From: Candidatus Kouleothrix ribensis | GTDB taxonomy: Bacteria > Chloroflexota > Chloroflexia > Chloroflexales > Roseiflexaceae | DNA: 64,000 nucleotides | Direction of reading: 5' to 3' | Assembly (NCBI GenBank): GCA_016722075.1 | Contig: JADKGW010000001.1 | Span: 3,906,001 to 3,970,000 of the forward strand | Shown here: positions 9,751-19,020 of the stretch, piece by piece | How positions within the stretch are numbered: position 1 is the stretch's first letter | Layout of the letters: each line of letters begins with the position of its first letter | Made by a program: the position numbers and the translations under genes | The notes under the pieces: generated by a model | Seen by the model: the letters and a program-made list of their open reading frames with translations, nothing else | Told to the model about the DNA's origin: nothing | Database searches by the model: none

Positions 9751-11229
9751 ATGCCTCCTATTCAAATCCCACCGGTCGACCTGGGGGTGGCGTTACAGCT
9801 CCTAATTGTCTTTGGCTGGGCGATCGTGCTGCTGCTGATCGACCTGTTCATCCCGGCCGACAAGAAGCGCCTGACTGGCTACCTGGCGTTGCTGGGCCTG
9901 GTGGTGGCGGCAGCGGCCGGCCTGCCATACTGGGGGGTGGGCGGCAGCACCTTCAACGACATGCTCACGCTCGACAACTTCGCGCTGACGCTGAACTGGA
10001 TCTTTTTGCTCAGCACCGCGATCACGATCTTGATCTCGCTCGACTACCTGCCGCGCCACGGGATCGAGCGCGGTGAGTATTATGTGCTGCTGCTGTTCGC
10101 GACCGGCGGCATGCTGCTGCTGGCGCAGGGCACCGACTTGATCGTGCTGTTCCTGGGGCTCGAGCTGCTGTCGATCACGCTGTATGTGCTGGCCGGCTTT
10201 GCCTACCCGCGCCTGACCTCGGAAGAGGCGGCTATGAAATACCTGCTGATCGGCGCGTTCGCGGCCGGCTTTCTGGTGTTCGGCATTGCGCTGCTCTACG
10301 GCGCCACCGGCACCTCGAACCTGGCGGCGATCGGCCAGAAGCTGGCCGGGCAAGCGCTGGCGCCCGACGATGTGGCGTTCATGCTCGCCGGCGCGGCGCT
10401 GGTGATCATCGGCTTTGGCTACAAGGTCTCGATGGCGCCGTTCCACATGTGGACGCCCGATGTCTACGAGGGTTCGCCCACGCCGGTGGCCGCGTTTATG
10501 TCGGTGGGCACCAAGGGGGCGGGCTTTGCGGCGCTGGCGCGGCTGCTGCTGATCGCGCTCGGCGCGCAGTACAGCCGCTGGGTGATCATCCTGGCGCTGC
10601 TGGCGGCGATCACCATGCTGGTCGGCAATATCTCGGCGGTGGCGCAGAGCAATGTCAAGCGCATGCTGGCCTACTCGAGCATCGGCCACGCCGGCTATAT
10701 CCTCATGGGCGTGCTGGCCGCCGGTAACCCGGCCGCCGCCAGCCGCGGCATCGAGGGCTTCCTGTTCTACCTGCTGGCCTACTCGCTCACCAACCTGGGC
10801 GCATTCGCGGTGCTGATCGCGCTCGAGCAGCGCGGCGAGGCCGCCTGGGATCTGAGCGATTTTGCGGGGCTGTGGCATCGCCGGCCGCTGCTGGCGGCGG
10901 CCATGGCGCTGTGCATGTTCTCGCTGGCGGGCGTGCCGCCTACGGCCGGCTTCTGGGGCAAGTTCTACGTCTTCACGGCCGCGTGGCAGGCCGATCTCCA
11001 GTGGCTGGCGCTGGTCGGCGTGATCACCTCGGCAATCGCGGCGTTCTTCTACCTGCGGATCATAGTGCAGATGTTCATGCGCGACCCGGTGCGCGAAAGT
11101 GTGCCCGCGCTCGACCGCAGCCTCTCGCTTGGTGTGGGGCTGGCGGCGCTTGGCGTGATCGTGTTTGGGATCATCCCCACGCCGCTGATCGACCTGGTGC
11201 AGAGCTCGGTGCTGGCACTGGGGCGCTAG
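9751..11229 (+). CDS. nuoN: NADH-quinone oxidoreductase subunit N (NuoN)
   Basis: This is the 492-residue third antiporter-like proton-pumping subunit of complex I. Recognisable motifs are LIVLFLGLELLSITLYVL (helix-5 Glu), APFHMWTPDVYEGSPTPVAA and VAQSNVKRMLAYSSIGHAGY. About 14 transmembrane helices are visible. It closes the nuo block and faces the lipoprotein gene convergently, with an 18-base hairpin between them. A 258-base gap upstream holds a hairpin, so separate processing of nuoN mRNA is possible. Confidence 0.96.
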   Translation: MPPIQIPPVDLGVALQLLIVFGWAIVLLLIDLFIPADKKRLTGYLALLGLVVAAAAGLPYWGVGGSTFNDMLTLDNFALTLNWIFLLSTAITILISLDYLPRHGIERGEYYVLLLFATGGMLLLAQGTDLIVLFLGLELLSITLYVLAGFAYPRLTSEEAAMKYLLIGAFAAGFLVFGIALLYGATGTSNLAAIGQKLAGQALAPDDVAFMLAGAALVIIGFGYKVSMAPFHMWTPDVYEGSPTPVAAFMSVGTKGAGFAALARLLLIALGAQYSRWVIILALLAAITMLVGNISAVAQSNVKRMLAYSSIGHAGYILMGVLAAGNPAAASRGIEGFLFYLLAYSLTNLGAFAVLIALEQRGEAAWDLSDFAGLWHRRPLLAAAMALCMFSLAGVPPTAGFWGKFYVFTAAWQADLQWLALVGVITSAIAAFFYLRIIVQMFMRDPVRESVPALDRSLSLGVGLAALGVIVFGIIPTPLIDLVQSSVLALGR

Positions 11230-11284
11230 GGGTGTGTTGGCTGGCGTGCTGCGCCTTCGGTAGCGTGGTGTTTTTCTGCTTTTC

Positions 11285-11326
11285 AGTGGGCGATTTGCCG
11301 CGCACATACGCGGTAAATCGCCCACT
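11285..11326 (+). terminator. Hairpin between convergent nuoN and lipoprotein genes
   Basis: AGTGGGCGATTTGCCGCG (11285-11302) pairs with 11309-11326 at 17 of 18 positions around a CACATA loop. Its place between convergent stop codons suggests bidirectional termination. Neither side has a clean U-tract, so it may instead be another dispersed hairpin. Confidence 0.6.
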
Positions 11327-11353
11327 TGAGGATGATCGGATACCTGCCCTGGC

Positions 11354-11794
11354 TCACTTGCTGCCCTTTGCGGTGTAGATCACCGTCCCCGTGCCGCCGA
11401 GCTTCGACGCGTCGAGCGCGCCGATCACCAGGCTGACATTGCCGTGATCGTAGGCCTTCATGAACAGCCCGGCTTGCTGCCCAGGCATACGCTGCACCTC
11501 GACCCAGCCCTTGGCGCTGGTGATCTGCCCGGCGTAGAAATCGGCGATCTCCTGTAGGCTGGCGCTCGACTGGTAGACCTTCTTCTCGATCGTGTCCGGC
11601 TTGATCAGGTATTGGCCGAGCACTACCGGCACCTGCTCTTGCCACTGCGCGATGATCGTATCGACCTGCGCGCTGCCGCCTGGCTCGAACGCCGACGACT
11701 TGGGCGGGTCGGGCACGCTGGTGTCGCCGGTTGAGCCACCGCAACCAGCCAGCACAAATGCGCAGAGCACGAGTAGCACTATCACACGATGCAT
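11354..11794 (-). CDS. Small predicted lipoprotein, function unknown
   Basis: A 146-residue protein starts with a signal peptide and lipobox (LLVLCAFVLAGCGGSTG, Cys at about 18), so it should be exported and lipid-anchored. The mature part has no motif I recognise; it contains one Trp-containing alpha/beta-looking region (DFYAGQITSAKGWVEV) and ends with IYTAKGSK. Similar short 'sugar-binding-like' lipoproteins are common in Chloroflexota, but I cannot name a family. It is divergent from the MacB-like permease and convergent with nuoN. The ATG at 11794 follows GGAAGG. Confidence 0.75.
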   Translation of the reverse strand: MHRVIVLLVLCAFVLAGCGGSTGDTSVPDPPKSSAFEPGGSAQVDTIIAQWQEQVPVVLGQYLIKPDTIEKKVYQSSASLQEIADFYAGQITSAKGWVEVQRMPGQQAGLFMKAYDHGNVSLVIGALDASKLGGTGTVIYTAKGSK

Positions 11795-11837
11795 GGGGTA
11801 ACCTTCCTTCGGTAGTAGCCGCTGTCAAACGAGCGCT

Positions 11838-11846
11838 AGTGTACCA
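11838..11846 (-). promoter_or_regulatory. Candidate extended -10 promoter of the lipoprotein gene
   Basis: On the minus strand the sequence reads TGGTACACT, an extended -10 (TGn plus TACACT), about 44 bases before the ATG at 11794. No convincing -35 is seen. Low-to-moderate confidence. Confidence 0.4.
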
Positions 11847-11989
11847 TAATTTAGCGCAGAGGGCGGTAGCGCGAGCGTGCGCCCCGGTAGCGAAACCGCC
11901 ACCCCACATGCCCGGCCGCAGTCATATACTAGAGTGGCAGCGCCTGGGCGGCCGGCGCTTTTTTGGCTGCGGCAGCAGATGGTGTCGCT

Positions 11990-14236
11990 ATGCGCATGAT
12001 CCTCAACAACTTGCGCCGGCGCAAAACCCGCACGCTGCTCACGATGCTCGGCATCGCGATCGGCGTCGCGGCGGTGATCGTGCTGTCGGCCTTCGGCGCA
12101 GGCATGGCCGATGGGTTTGGGCAGATCGGCAGCCCGGCCGAGGCCGACCTGACGGTATACCAGAAAGACGCGCTGCTGATCATGATGGGCGTGATCGACC
12201 AGGCCACCGGCGACGACCTGGCACGTGTGCGCGGAGTGGCGGCGGTGGCCGGCACCGTCGTCGGCGTGATCCAGACGCGCGAATCGCCCTACTTCCTGGT
12301 GGCCGGCGAAGACCCGCACGGCTTCGCGATCGGGCATTATCGGCTGGTGGTCGGCCGGCCGCTCAGCGCAAAGCGCCAGCTCATGCTGGGCAAATCGGCG
12401 GCGGCACACTTCAACAAGCGCGTGGGCGACTCATTTCGGCTGGGCGACGCGAGCTACCGCGTGGTCGGCATCTACGCCACCGGCGCCAGCTTCGAAGACA
12501 ATGGCGCGGTGATCCACCTGGCCGACGCACAGCGGATCTTCGATAAGCGCCAGCAGGTGAGCTACTTCAAGCTCAAGCTGCACAACCTCCAGCAACGCGA
12601 TGCGGTGAAGCAGGCGATTGAGCGCGGCTGGGACGACCTGGCGGCCACGCGCTCGGGCGAGCCTAGCAAGCAGGACGATATGCTCAGCCTGTACCGCTCG
12701 TTCGGCTGGTTCCTGGGCATCTTCGCCATCCTGGTGGGCGGCCTGGGCATGATGAATGCCATGCTGATGAGCGTGTTCGAGCGCACGCGCGAGATCGGCG
12801 TGCTGCGCGCGCTGGGCTGGCGCCGCCATCGCGTGATCGGCATGATCCTGGGCGAGGCGCTGGTGCTGGCGCTGAGCGGCGGCCTGCTCGGCATCGGGCT
12901 GGGCGTGATCCTGACGCAGCTGGCCAGCCTCTCGCCGGCGGTGAGCGGGTTTCTGAGCGGCACATTCAACCCGGTAGTCTTCGTACAGGCGCTGGTCACC
13001 GCGCTGGTGCTCGGCGCAGTGGGCGGGGCTTACCCGGCACTACGTGCCGCGCGGCTGGCACCAGTGGAGGCCATGCGCGCCGAGAGCGGCGCGGCAGTAC
13101 ACTGGGGCGCCGGGGCACGCCTGCTCACGCGCATATCCGGCGGGGGCGCACTGCGCAACCTGTGGCGGCGGCCGAACCGTACGCTCACCAGCGCGATCGG
13201 GCTGGGCATCGGCGTGGGCTTCATCGTGACGCTGATGGGCATTACCACAGGCATGCGCACGCTGTTCACCAACATGCTCTCGGCCGGCCAGGCCGACCTA
13301 GTGGCCGAGCAGGCGAACGCCTCGGACGCAGCATTCTCGGCGATCGACGAGCGCATCGCCGAGCAGCTGCGCGCACGGCCCGAGGTGCGCGCAGTGTCGA
13401 AGCTGGTGCTCGGCACTACCAGTGCGCCGGGATTGCCGTTCTTCTTCGCCTTCGGGCTCGACCCGCACGAGGAGTATATTCAGCACTACCGCATCCGCAC
13501 GGGCGGCATGCTCGCGCGCCCGCGCGACATCCTGCTTGGGCGGCTGGCCGCCGACAGCCTGAAGAAGCGCGTTGGCGATTCGCTGCACCTGGCTGGATCG
13601 AGCTACCGCGTGGTCGGCATCTATGAGAATGGCGTGAGCTACGAAGACGCCGGCGGCGTGATCGCGCTCAACGAAGCCCAACGCCTGTTCCGCAAGCCAC
13701 ACCAGGTTTCGTTTATCGGCATCGCGCTGCGCGATCCATCGCAGGCCGCGCCCATCGCGGCCACGCTCGAGCGCGCCTTCCCGGCGATTATGGTCAACCA
13801 GGCCGCCAATGTCACCGAGCGCATGCAAGATTTTGCCACACTGAATGCGGTGTTTGCCGCGCTGGTAGGCCTGATGGTGCTGGTGAACAGCATTGTGATG
13901 GCCAACGTAATGATGATGAGCGTGTTCGAGCGCACCCAGGAAATCGGCGTGCTGCGCGCGCTAGGCTGGACGCAGCAGCGCGTACTTGGCATGGTGCTGG
14001 TCGAGTCGATCGCGCTAAGCGGGCTGAGTGGGCTGGCCGGCGTAGCGATCGGCGTGGCGCTCGGCGCGCTGTTCACGCTCGAACCAACCTACGGGCGCTT
14101 GCTGCCACCAACCTACACAGCCACTATGCTCGGCCAGGTGCTGGCGCTGGCGCTGATCCTCGGTGCGCTGGGCGGCCTGCTGCCGGCCTGGCGCGCCGCG
14201 CGGCTGCGCCCGGTCAAGGCACTGCGGTACGAATGA
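11990..14236 (+). CDS. MacB/FtsX-type ABC transporter permease, tandem-duplicated
   Basis: A 748-residue permease is built from two similar halves. Each has an N-terminal membrane helix, a MacB-like extracytoplasmic core and an FtsX domain of three helices. The duplication is obvious: SYRVVGIYATGASFEDNGAV in half one and SYRVVGIYENGVSYEDAGGV in half two, and MSVFERTREIGVLRALGW versus MSVFERTQEIGVLRALGW. Such ABC3 permeases act as mechanotransmission exporters for lipoproteins, peptides or drugs, and normally form dimers of single-domain subunits; this fusion would make one polypeptide per transporter. I chose the ATG at 11990 over an upstream TTG. The partner ATPase starts 11 bases downstream. 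Confidence 0.88.
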   Translation: MRMILNNLRRRKTRTLLTMLGIAIGVAAVIVLSAFGAGMADGFGQIGSPAEADLTVYQKDALLIMMGVIDQATGDDLARVRGVAAVAGTVVGVIQTRESPYFLVAGEDPHGFAIGHYRLVVGRPLSAKRQLMLGKSAAAHFNKRVGDSFRLGDASYRVVGIYATGASFEDNGAVIHLADAQRIFDKRQQVSYFKLKLHNLQQRDAVKQAIERGWDDLAATRSGEPSKQDDMLSLYRSFGWFLGIFAILVGGLGMMNAMLMSVFERTREIGVLRALGWRRHRVIGMILGEALVLALSGGLLGIGLGVILTQLASLSPAVSGFLSGTFNPVVFVQALVTALVLGAVGGAYPALRAARLAPVEAMRAESGAAVHWGAGARLLTRISGGGALRNLWRRPNRTLTSAIGLGIGVGFIVTLMGITTGMRTLFTNMLSAGQADLVAEQANASDAAFSAIDERIAEQLRARPEVRAVSKLVLGTTSAPGLPFFFAFGLDPHEEYIQHYRIRTGGMLARPRDILLGRLAADSLKKRVGDSLHLAGSSYRVVGIYENGVSYEDAGGVIALNEAQRLFRKPHQVSFIGIALRDPSQAAPIAATLERAFPAIMVNQAANVTERMQDFATLNAVFAALVGLMVLVNSIVMANVMMMSVFERTQEIGVLRALGWTQQRVLGMVLVESIALSGLSGLAGVAIGVALGALFTLEPTYGRLLPPTYTATMLGQVLALALILGALGGLLPAWRAARLRPVKALRYE

Positions 14237-14247
14237 GGAGTGCGGCT

Positions 14248-15066
14248 ATGAGCGAGCAAGCCATCGTGATCGAAACGCGCGGGCTGGCCAAAGTGTATGG
14301 CGACGGCGTCGCGATCCGCGCGCTCGACCAGGTTGACCTTACCGTGCATCGCGGTGAGATGATCGCGATCGTCGGGCCTTCCGGCTCGGGCAAGTCGACG
14401 CTGCTGAACATGATCGGCGCGCTTGACCGGCCAACCAGCGGTGAGGTGATCGTCGATGGCACGCCGCTGTCGCAGGTGCGCGACCTCGACCACTTTCGCA
14501 ATCGCACGGTTGGCTTCATCTTCCAGACGCACAACCTCATCCCTACGCTCACCGCGCGCGAGAACGTCGAGGTGCCGATGGTCGCGGCTGGGCGGCGTGC
14601 GGCCGAGCGGCACCAGCGCGCTGGCACGCTACTTGCGCTGGTTGGGCTGGCGCGACGCGCCGATTTCATGCCCAACCAGCTCTCGGGCGGCGAACGCCAA
14701 CGCGTGGCAATCGCGCGGGCGCTGGCAAACCAGCCGGCTATTCTGCTGGCCGACGAACCGACCGGCAACCTCGACTCGCAAAACACCGAGGAGATCATGG
14801 AGCTGCTGGCCGAGCTCAACCACAGCCAGGGCACCACGCTGCTGATCGTGACCCACAATCACGAGGTGGCGCAGAAGGCCGGCCGGGTGATCACCTTCCG
14901 CGATGGCAAGATCCAGCACGACGTGGTGCTGCACAGCGCCTTCGAGCGCCAGCTGCTCGACTTCAAGAGCTCGGCGCTGGGCCAGGCGATCGTCTCGGGC
15001 GACGGCCTGCCCGACGAGCTGCGCGACCTCGCGCCACAGCTGCGCGAGCTGCTCGCACGCGTGTAA
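14248..15066 (+). CDS. ABC transporter ATP-binding protein (LolD/MacB type)
   Basis: A 272-residue ATPase has Walker A GPSGSGKST (43-51), Q-loop FIFQTHNLIPTL, signature LSGGERQRVAIARAL and Walker B ILLADEPTGNLDS. The overall pattern is that of the LolD/MacB/FtsE group, the normal partner of the FtsX-type permease just upstream. I use the ATG at 14248 because AGGAG sits at 14236-14240; the earlier ATG at 14233 overlaps the permease stop. The C-terminal 45 residues after the D-loop region are an extra helix-rich tail. Confidence 0.92.
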   Translation: MSEQAIVIETRGLAKVYGDGVAIRALDQVDLTVHRGEMIAIVGPSGSGKSTLLNMIGALDRPTSGEVIVDGTPLSQVRDLDHFRNRTVGFIFQTHNLIPTLTARENVEVPMVAAGRRAAERHQRAGTLLALVGLARRADFMPNQLSGGERQRVAIARALANQPAILLADEPTGNLDSQNTEEIMELLAELNHSQGTTLLIVTHNHEVAQKAGRVITFRDGKIQHDVVLHSAFERQLLDFKSSALGQAIVSGDGLPDELRDLAPQLRELLARV

Positions 15067-15291
15067 GCGATCCTCAGAGGCTGCCCGGCATGCTGCCACA
15101 CCAGGGCGGCATGGGGCTTCCCCGCGCCGGCGCAGCCGCAAGGGCCACACCCTACCCCAAGCGAAAGCTGCCCCTGCCTCGTGCCTGCGCGCCGCTGTAG
15201 GCGGCGGGTGCGAGCCGGGTGCGAGCGGCGTAGGGCCTGCGCGCTATAGTGTACTCGTAGCACCCAGCCGCACACAACAGGAGCAGCAGCT

Positions 15292-16638
15292 ATGACCACC
15301 GAAACCGCACACGCAACGCCAGGGCGCGCCGAGCGCCTGGCCGGCTACCCTCTACTCGACGCGCTGATCGAGCGCCGATCGCGCCGCTTCGGCAAAGGCA
15401 TGCGCCTGAACGGCGGGCCGCTGGCCTATGCCAGCACGGCGGCGCCGGCGCCCTTGAGCTTCGACGAGGAGGCCGCGCTGGCCTTCGCGGCCTGCGGCGT
15501 CACCGGCCCGGCGCTGGCCGACCTGCCCTACCAGACTGGTGACGTCCCCAACGCGAGCAGCGGCAATATCATGACCCACTATGTCGGCCGCACGGTTGCG
15601 AGCGGCGACGCCATGCACAGCAACGCCGTGTTCGTGATCAACGACGCCGGCACGTGGATGCTCAGGCGCCCGCAAGACTATCCGCGCAGCGAAATCGCCG
15701 CGCTGGCGCAGGCCGCCCGCGCGCGCCGGCTGGCCGAGCTGTACCAGCGCGCGCGTATACCGATCGCCGACCGGCGGGTCGAGGTCGAGCGCCAGCCGCC
15801 GTTCACCCCGCCGTTCAACAAGTGGTCGGCCAACCAGCCTGGCAGCACCTACTTCCTGCCAGTGGCCGAGCTGTCGCAGTTCTACATCAACGTACTGCTG
15901 TCGGCGTTCAGCGAAGAGTTTGGCTACTTCGTCGTCGACGATCGCAATGGCTTCCGGCCGGCCGGCATCGCGAAGTTCGCGCGCTCGAAGGGCGGGCACC
16001 TGTACGACGACCCGGCCGCCGGGCGCTACGGCACCGTTGGCGTGATCGAGACCTGGATCTGCGAGTTCTCGGCGATCGAGCAGGGCGGCATCCTGCAGAA
16101 CCTCGGACTCATGGCCCAGGCGCTCGGGCTGGGCGGCTTCCCGCACTTCGCGGCGCACCCGTTTGGCTGGGCGCAGGCGCTCGGCTTCCGCATGCAGGCG
16201 ATCCCGTTCTCGCGCGCGATCGGCGCCGGGCCTGTGCTGAAGCTACTGCTGCGCGCCCTGGGACGCGACAGCGGCGTGCCGACTGCGCTGGGGCTCGAGC
16301 GCGACGGCGAGCGGCTGCTCACGCCGTTCTGCCCGCCGTACTACCGCACCATGGAAGAGGCAGTGCTGGCAGTGGTCGATTACAAGTACGCGCAGGGCAG
16401 CGGCACCGCGCGCGATGGTGGGGCATACACGGCCTGGCGCGACGGCGCGGCGGTGCAGGCCGGCATCCCGCGCTACTCCGACGAAGCAATCGCGGCGACG
16501 ATCGCCTACTGCGAGTATATCTACAAGCGCTACGGGCGCCTGCCCTCGAACGGCGGCCCGTTCCGCACCGTGCTGGCCTACCAGGCGCATCACCTCGACA
16601 CTGAGTTCTACGGGCGCTTCTACCGGCCGGGCGCGTAG
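15292..16638 (+). CDS. Nitroreductase/SagB-like protein, diverged
   Basis: A 448-residue soluble protein. The start region (LIERRSRRFGKGM) and the central LSFDEEAALAFAACGVTG look like the FMN-binding opening of nitroreductase/SagB-type dehydrogenases. LQNLGLMAQALGLGGFPHFA matches the conserved helix of that fold. Around these are long unfamiliar segments, and the C-terminal YIYKRYGRLPSNGGPFRT is distinctive. If the fold is right, it is an FMN-dependent oxidoreductase of unknown substrate. AGGAG precedes the ATG. It lies between two ABC exporter systems on the same strand, so a role with exported or modified natural products is possible but unproven. Confidence 0.5.
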   Translation: MTTETAHATPGRAERLAGYPLLDALIERRSRRFGKGMRLNGGPLAYASTAAPAPLSFDEEAALAFAACGVTGPALADLPYQTGDVPNASSGNIMTHYVGRTVASGDAMHSNAVFVINDAGTWMLRRPQDYPRSEIAALAQAARARRLAELYQRARIPIADRRVEVERQPPFTPPFNKWSANQPGSTYFLPVAELSQFYINVLLSAFSEEFGYFVVDDRNGFRPAGIAKFARSKGGHLYDDPAAGRYGTVGVIETWICEFSAIEQGGILQNLGLMAQALGLGGFPHFAAHPFGWAQALGFRMQAIPFSRAIGAGPVLKLLLRALGRDSGVPTALGLERDGERLLTPFCPPYYRTMEEAVLAVVDYKYAQGSGTARDGGAYTAWRDGAAVQAGIPRYSDEAIAATIAYCEYIYKRYGRLPSNGGPFRTVLAYQAHHLDTEFYGRFYRPGA

Positions 16639-16741
16639 CATTGATTGGCATCTCCCACAAAGCAGCCGCGCATCGCCCGACGCAAACAGCGATATAATCA
16701 CAGGCGATACTACTGCGGCCGGCCAGGCAGGAGCAGATGCT

Positions 16742-17704
16742 ATGAACATTATCGAGACGAGCGGGCTGACCCGCGCGTTCGGCGCGCGCACCGCCGTCGA
16801 CCAGCTGACTCTGAGTATTCCTGCTGGCACGGTGTTCGGCTTCCTGGGGCCAAACGGCGCGGGCAAAACCACGACGGTGCGCATGCTGGCGGCGCTGATC
16901 GCACCAACCAGCGGCAGCGCGTGGGTCAATGGCATGCAGCTGGGCGCCCAGAACGACGGTATTCGCCGCGCGGTCGGCATCCTCACCGAAACCCCCGGCC
17001 TGTACGATCGGCTGAGCGCACGCCAGAACTTGACCTTCTTCGCGCGGCTGTATGGCGTGGGCGCGGCCGATGCGGCGGCCCAGAGCGAGCGCTACCTGGG
17101 CATGCTCGGCCTATCCGATCGCCGCGACGACCTGGTCGGCGGGTTTTCGAAAGGCATGCGCCAGAAGATCGCGATTGCGCGCGCACTGCTGCACGAGCCG
17201 GCGATCGTGTTCCTCGATGAGCCAACCGCCGGGCTCGACCCGGAGGCCAGCCGCATGGTGCGCGACTTCATCAAAGAGCTGCGCGCCGAGGGCCGCACGA
17301 TCTTCCTGACCACACACAATCTGCCCGAGGCCGACGAGCTGTGCGACCTGATCGGCGTGTTTCGCAGCCGGCTGCTGAAACTCGACACACCTGCCAACCT
17401 GCGCGCCGGCCTGTTCGGCCAGGGCACACGCGTGCGCGTTGCCGGCGACGCGGCGGCATGGCTGGCACTTGCGCAGGCCCAGCCATTCGTGCGGGGCGCC
17501 GAGCTGCGCGATGGCGCGCTCGAGCTGCGGCTCGACGACCCCGACCGGCACAACCCCATGCTGGTGCAGGCGCTGGTCGCTGCCGGCGCCCAGATTCGTT
17601 ATGTCGAACCAATCAGTCACTCGCTCGAAGACGTGTACCTCGAGCTGGTGCAGGCGCCGGAAGCGCAGGCCGTAGGCCACGCCGGGCGCACGGGCCAGGC
17701 CTGA
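16742..17704 (+). CDS. ABC-2 type transporter ATP-binding protein
   Basis: A 320-residue ATPase has Walker A GPNGAGKTTT, signature GFSKGMRQKIAIARAL, Walker B AIVFLDEPTAGLDPEA and switch His in LTTHN. The C-terminal ~90 residues form the extra domain seen in CcmA/NatA-like ATPases that pair with ABC-2 permeases. The permease follows 109 bases downstream. The ATG at 16742 has AGGAG at 16729-16733. A TATAAT box at 16693-16698 lies in the short gap after the nitroreductase-like gene and may give this pair its own promoter. Substrate unknown. Confidence 0.9.
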   Translation: MNIIETSGLTRAFGARTAVDQLTLSIPAGTVFGFLGPNGAGKTTTVRMLAALIAPTSGSAWVNGMQLGAQNDGIRRAVGILTETPGLYDRLSARQNLTFFARLYGVGAADAAAQSERYLGMLGLSDRRDDLVGGFSKGMRQKIAIARALLHEPAIVFLDEPTAGLDPEASRMVRDFIKELRAEGRTIFLTTHNLPEADELCDLIGVFRSRLLKLDTPANLRAGLFGQGTRVRVAGDAAAWLALAQAQPFVRGAELRDGALELRLDDPDRHNPMLVQALVAAGAQIRYVEPISHSLEDVYLELVQAPEAQAVGHAGRTGQA

Positions 17705-17759
17705 AATCGCCTTCGAGGTTTCAACGTGTGCGGTTTTCCGCGCTCCGCACACCCATAGC

Positions 17760-17801
17760 ACGTACGATGCTGCGGCAGGCAAACCCGCCGACTGCGTACG
17801 T
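17760..17801 (+). repeat. 42-base dispersed repeat, copy 1
   Basis: The block begins ACGTAC and ends GTACGT, a 6-base terminal inverted repeat. It matches 46323-46364 at 39 of 42 positions; a weaker partial copy lies near 42995-43029. This copy sits in the ATPase-permease gap, just before the permease ribosome site. Confidence 0.75.
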
Positions 17802-17813
17802 AAGGAGCCGCGC

Positions 17814-18608
17814 ATGGCCAAGATCATGATTCTGCTGCACAAAGAGTGGCTCGAGTTCAAAGGGCAGCGCGGGCTGATGCTTGGAATCATCGCGCTGCCG
17901 CTACTGCTGACGATCATCCCGACGGTTGCGCTGATCGGGATTGGCTACGCGCCACCCGATGACAAGCTCGACAGCTTTACGCAGCAGCTGGTGGCCATGA
18001 ACCCGGCCCTGCGCGGCATGAGCGCGCTCGAGCTGGCGCAGGCGCTGCCCGGCCAGGCGTTCTCATCGATGTTCCTGCTCATCCCCATGATGCTGCCCTC
18101 GATCATCGCATCGTACAGCATCGTGGGCGAGAAGAGCAACCGTACGCTCGAGCCGCTGCTGGCCACACCGATCAAAACCTGGGAGCTGATGGCCGGCAAA
18201 ATACTGGCCTCGCTGATCCCGAGCATGGTGCTCACCTGGCTCTCGGCTACAATCTTCATCGCGGCGGCGCGCTACGCGGCCGTCAGCCCACGCGTGTTCA
18301 GCACGATCGTCAGCCCCGGCTGGCTCACGGTGCTGATCGCCTGCACGCCGCTGCTCGGGCTGATCGCAATCGCCGTGATGGTGGCGATCTCGGCGCGCGT
18401 GAACGACCCGCGCACCGCGCAGCAGTACTCGGCCTGGCTGGTGGTGCCGTTCCTGGCGATGTTCTTCAGCCAGATCACCGGGCTAGTGACGCTCAGCCCG
18501 CTGATCGGCATGATCGCGGCGATCATGCTGGCGGTGATTGCCGGGCTGGCAACCTGGGGCGCGACCCTGCTGTTTCAGCGCGAGGCCATCCTGACGCGCT
18601 GGAGCTAA
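17814..18608 (+). CDS. ABC-2 type transporter permease
   Basis: A 264-residue membrane protein has six hydrophobic segments: one near the N-terminus (IIALPLLLTIIPTVALIGIG), then MFLLIPMMLPSIIASYSIVG and four more toward the C-terminus. The motif SIVGEKSNRTLEPLLATPI is the hallmark of ABC-2/NatB-like permeases. AGGAG (17803-17807) precedes the ATG. With the ATPase upstream it forms an exporter whose cargo (drug, lipid, Na+ or polysaccharide) cannot be told from sequence. Confidence 0.88.
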   Translation: MAKIMILLHKEWLEFKGQRGLMLGIIALPLLLTIIPTVALIGIGYAPPDDKLDSFTQQLVAMNPALRGMSALELAQALPGQAFSSMFLLIPMMLPSIIASYSIVGEKSNRTLEPLLATPIKTWELMAGKILASLIPSMVLTWLSATIFIAAARYAAVSPRVFSTIVSPGWLTVLIACTPLLGLIAIAVMVAISARVNDPRTAQQYSAWLVVPFLAMFFSQITGLVTLSPLIGMIAAIMLAVIAGLATWGATLLFQREAILTRWS

Positions 18609-19020
18609 GCGATCTTCGGCATACGCCTGGCCCGCCTGATCGTGCCTCGCGCGACGCACGCCGCTCCTCCGCACAACGCACACCCCTGCGCGCAAAGGCG
18701 TCGTATGGCCCTGGGGCTTCTTGGTACTCCCCTTGTTTGATCACACAACATTTGCGCTAGGTCTTGACAACAGAAGTATAATAGTATTACCGACTGTGCC
18801 AATAGCAAGTTGCGTTTGTTTTTGCATTGTCTATATGCGCTCAAATGTCTTAGACACTTGGGTGTGTTTGGCGTTGTATTTTCCGAGTACCAAGGCACGA
18901 GCAACACCGCAGGCATGTGGGAGGTAGGCATGATTTGAACACTAAAACTACATAGCAATTTATAGAGAACAGCTGTCCCTAATTGTATTCGCTCTTCTCA
19001 ATTGTCTCTTCCGACCATCC
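18609..19020. other. Intergenic; left edge of an AT-rich island
   Basis: No gene seen. The first 110 bases are GC-rich like the flanks, then composition turns AT-rich from about 18730. TTGACA (18764) and TATAAT (18777) occur but only 7 bases apart, so they do not make a normal promoter together. TTGAAC (18935) and TATAGA (18961) are spaced by 20 and are only a weak candidate for the next gene. Confidence 0.5.

Noticed and set aside
9802..11325. 507-codon minus-strand frame opposite nuoN
   Set aside because: Antisense shadow of NuoN with the same biased composition.
18764..18782. TTGACA plus TATAAT promoter
   Set aside because: The boxes are only 7 bases apart, too close for a sigma-70 promoter.
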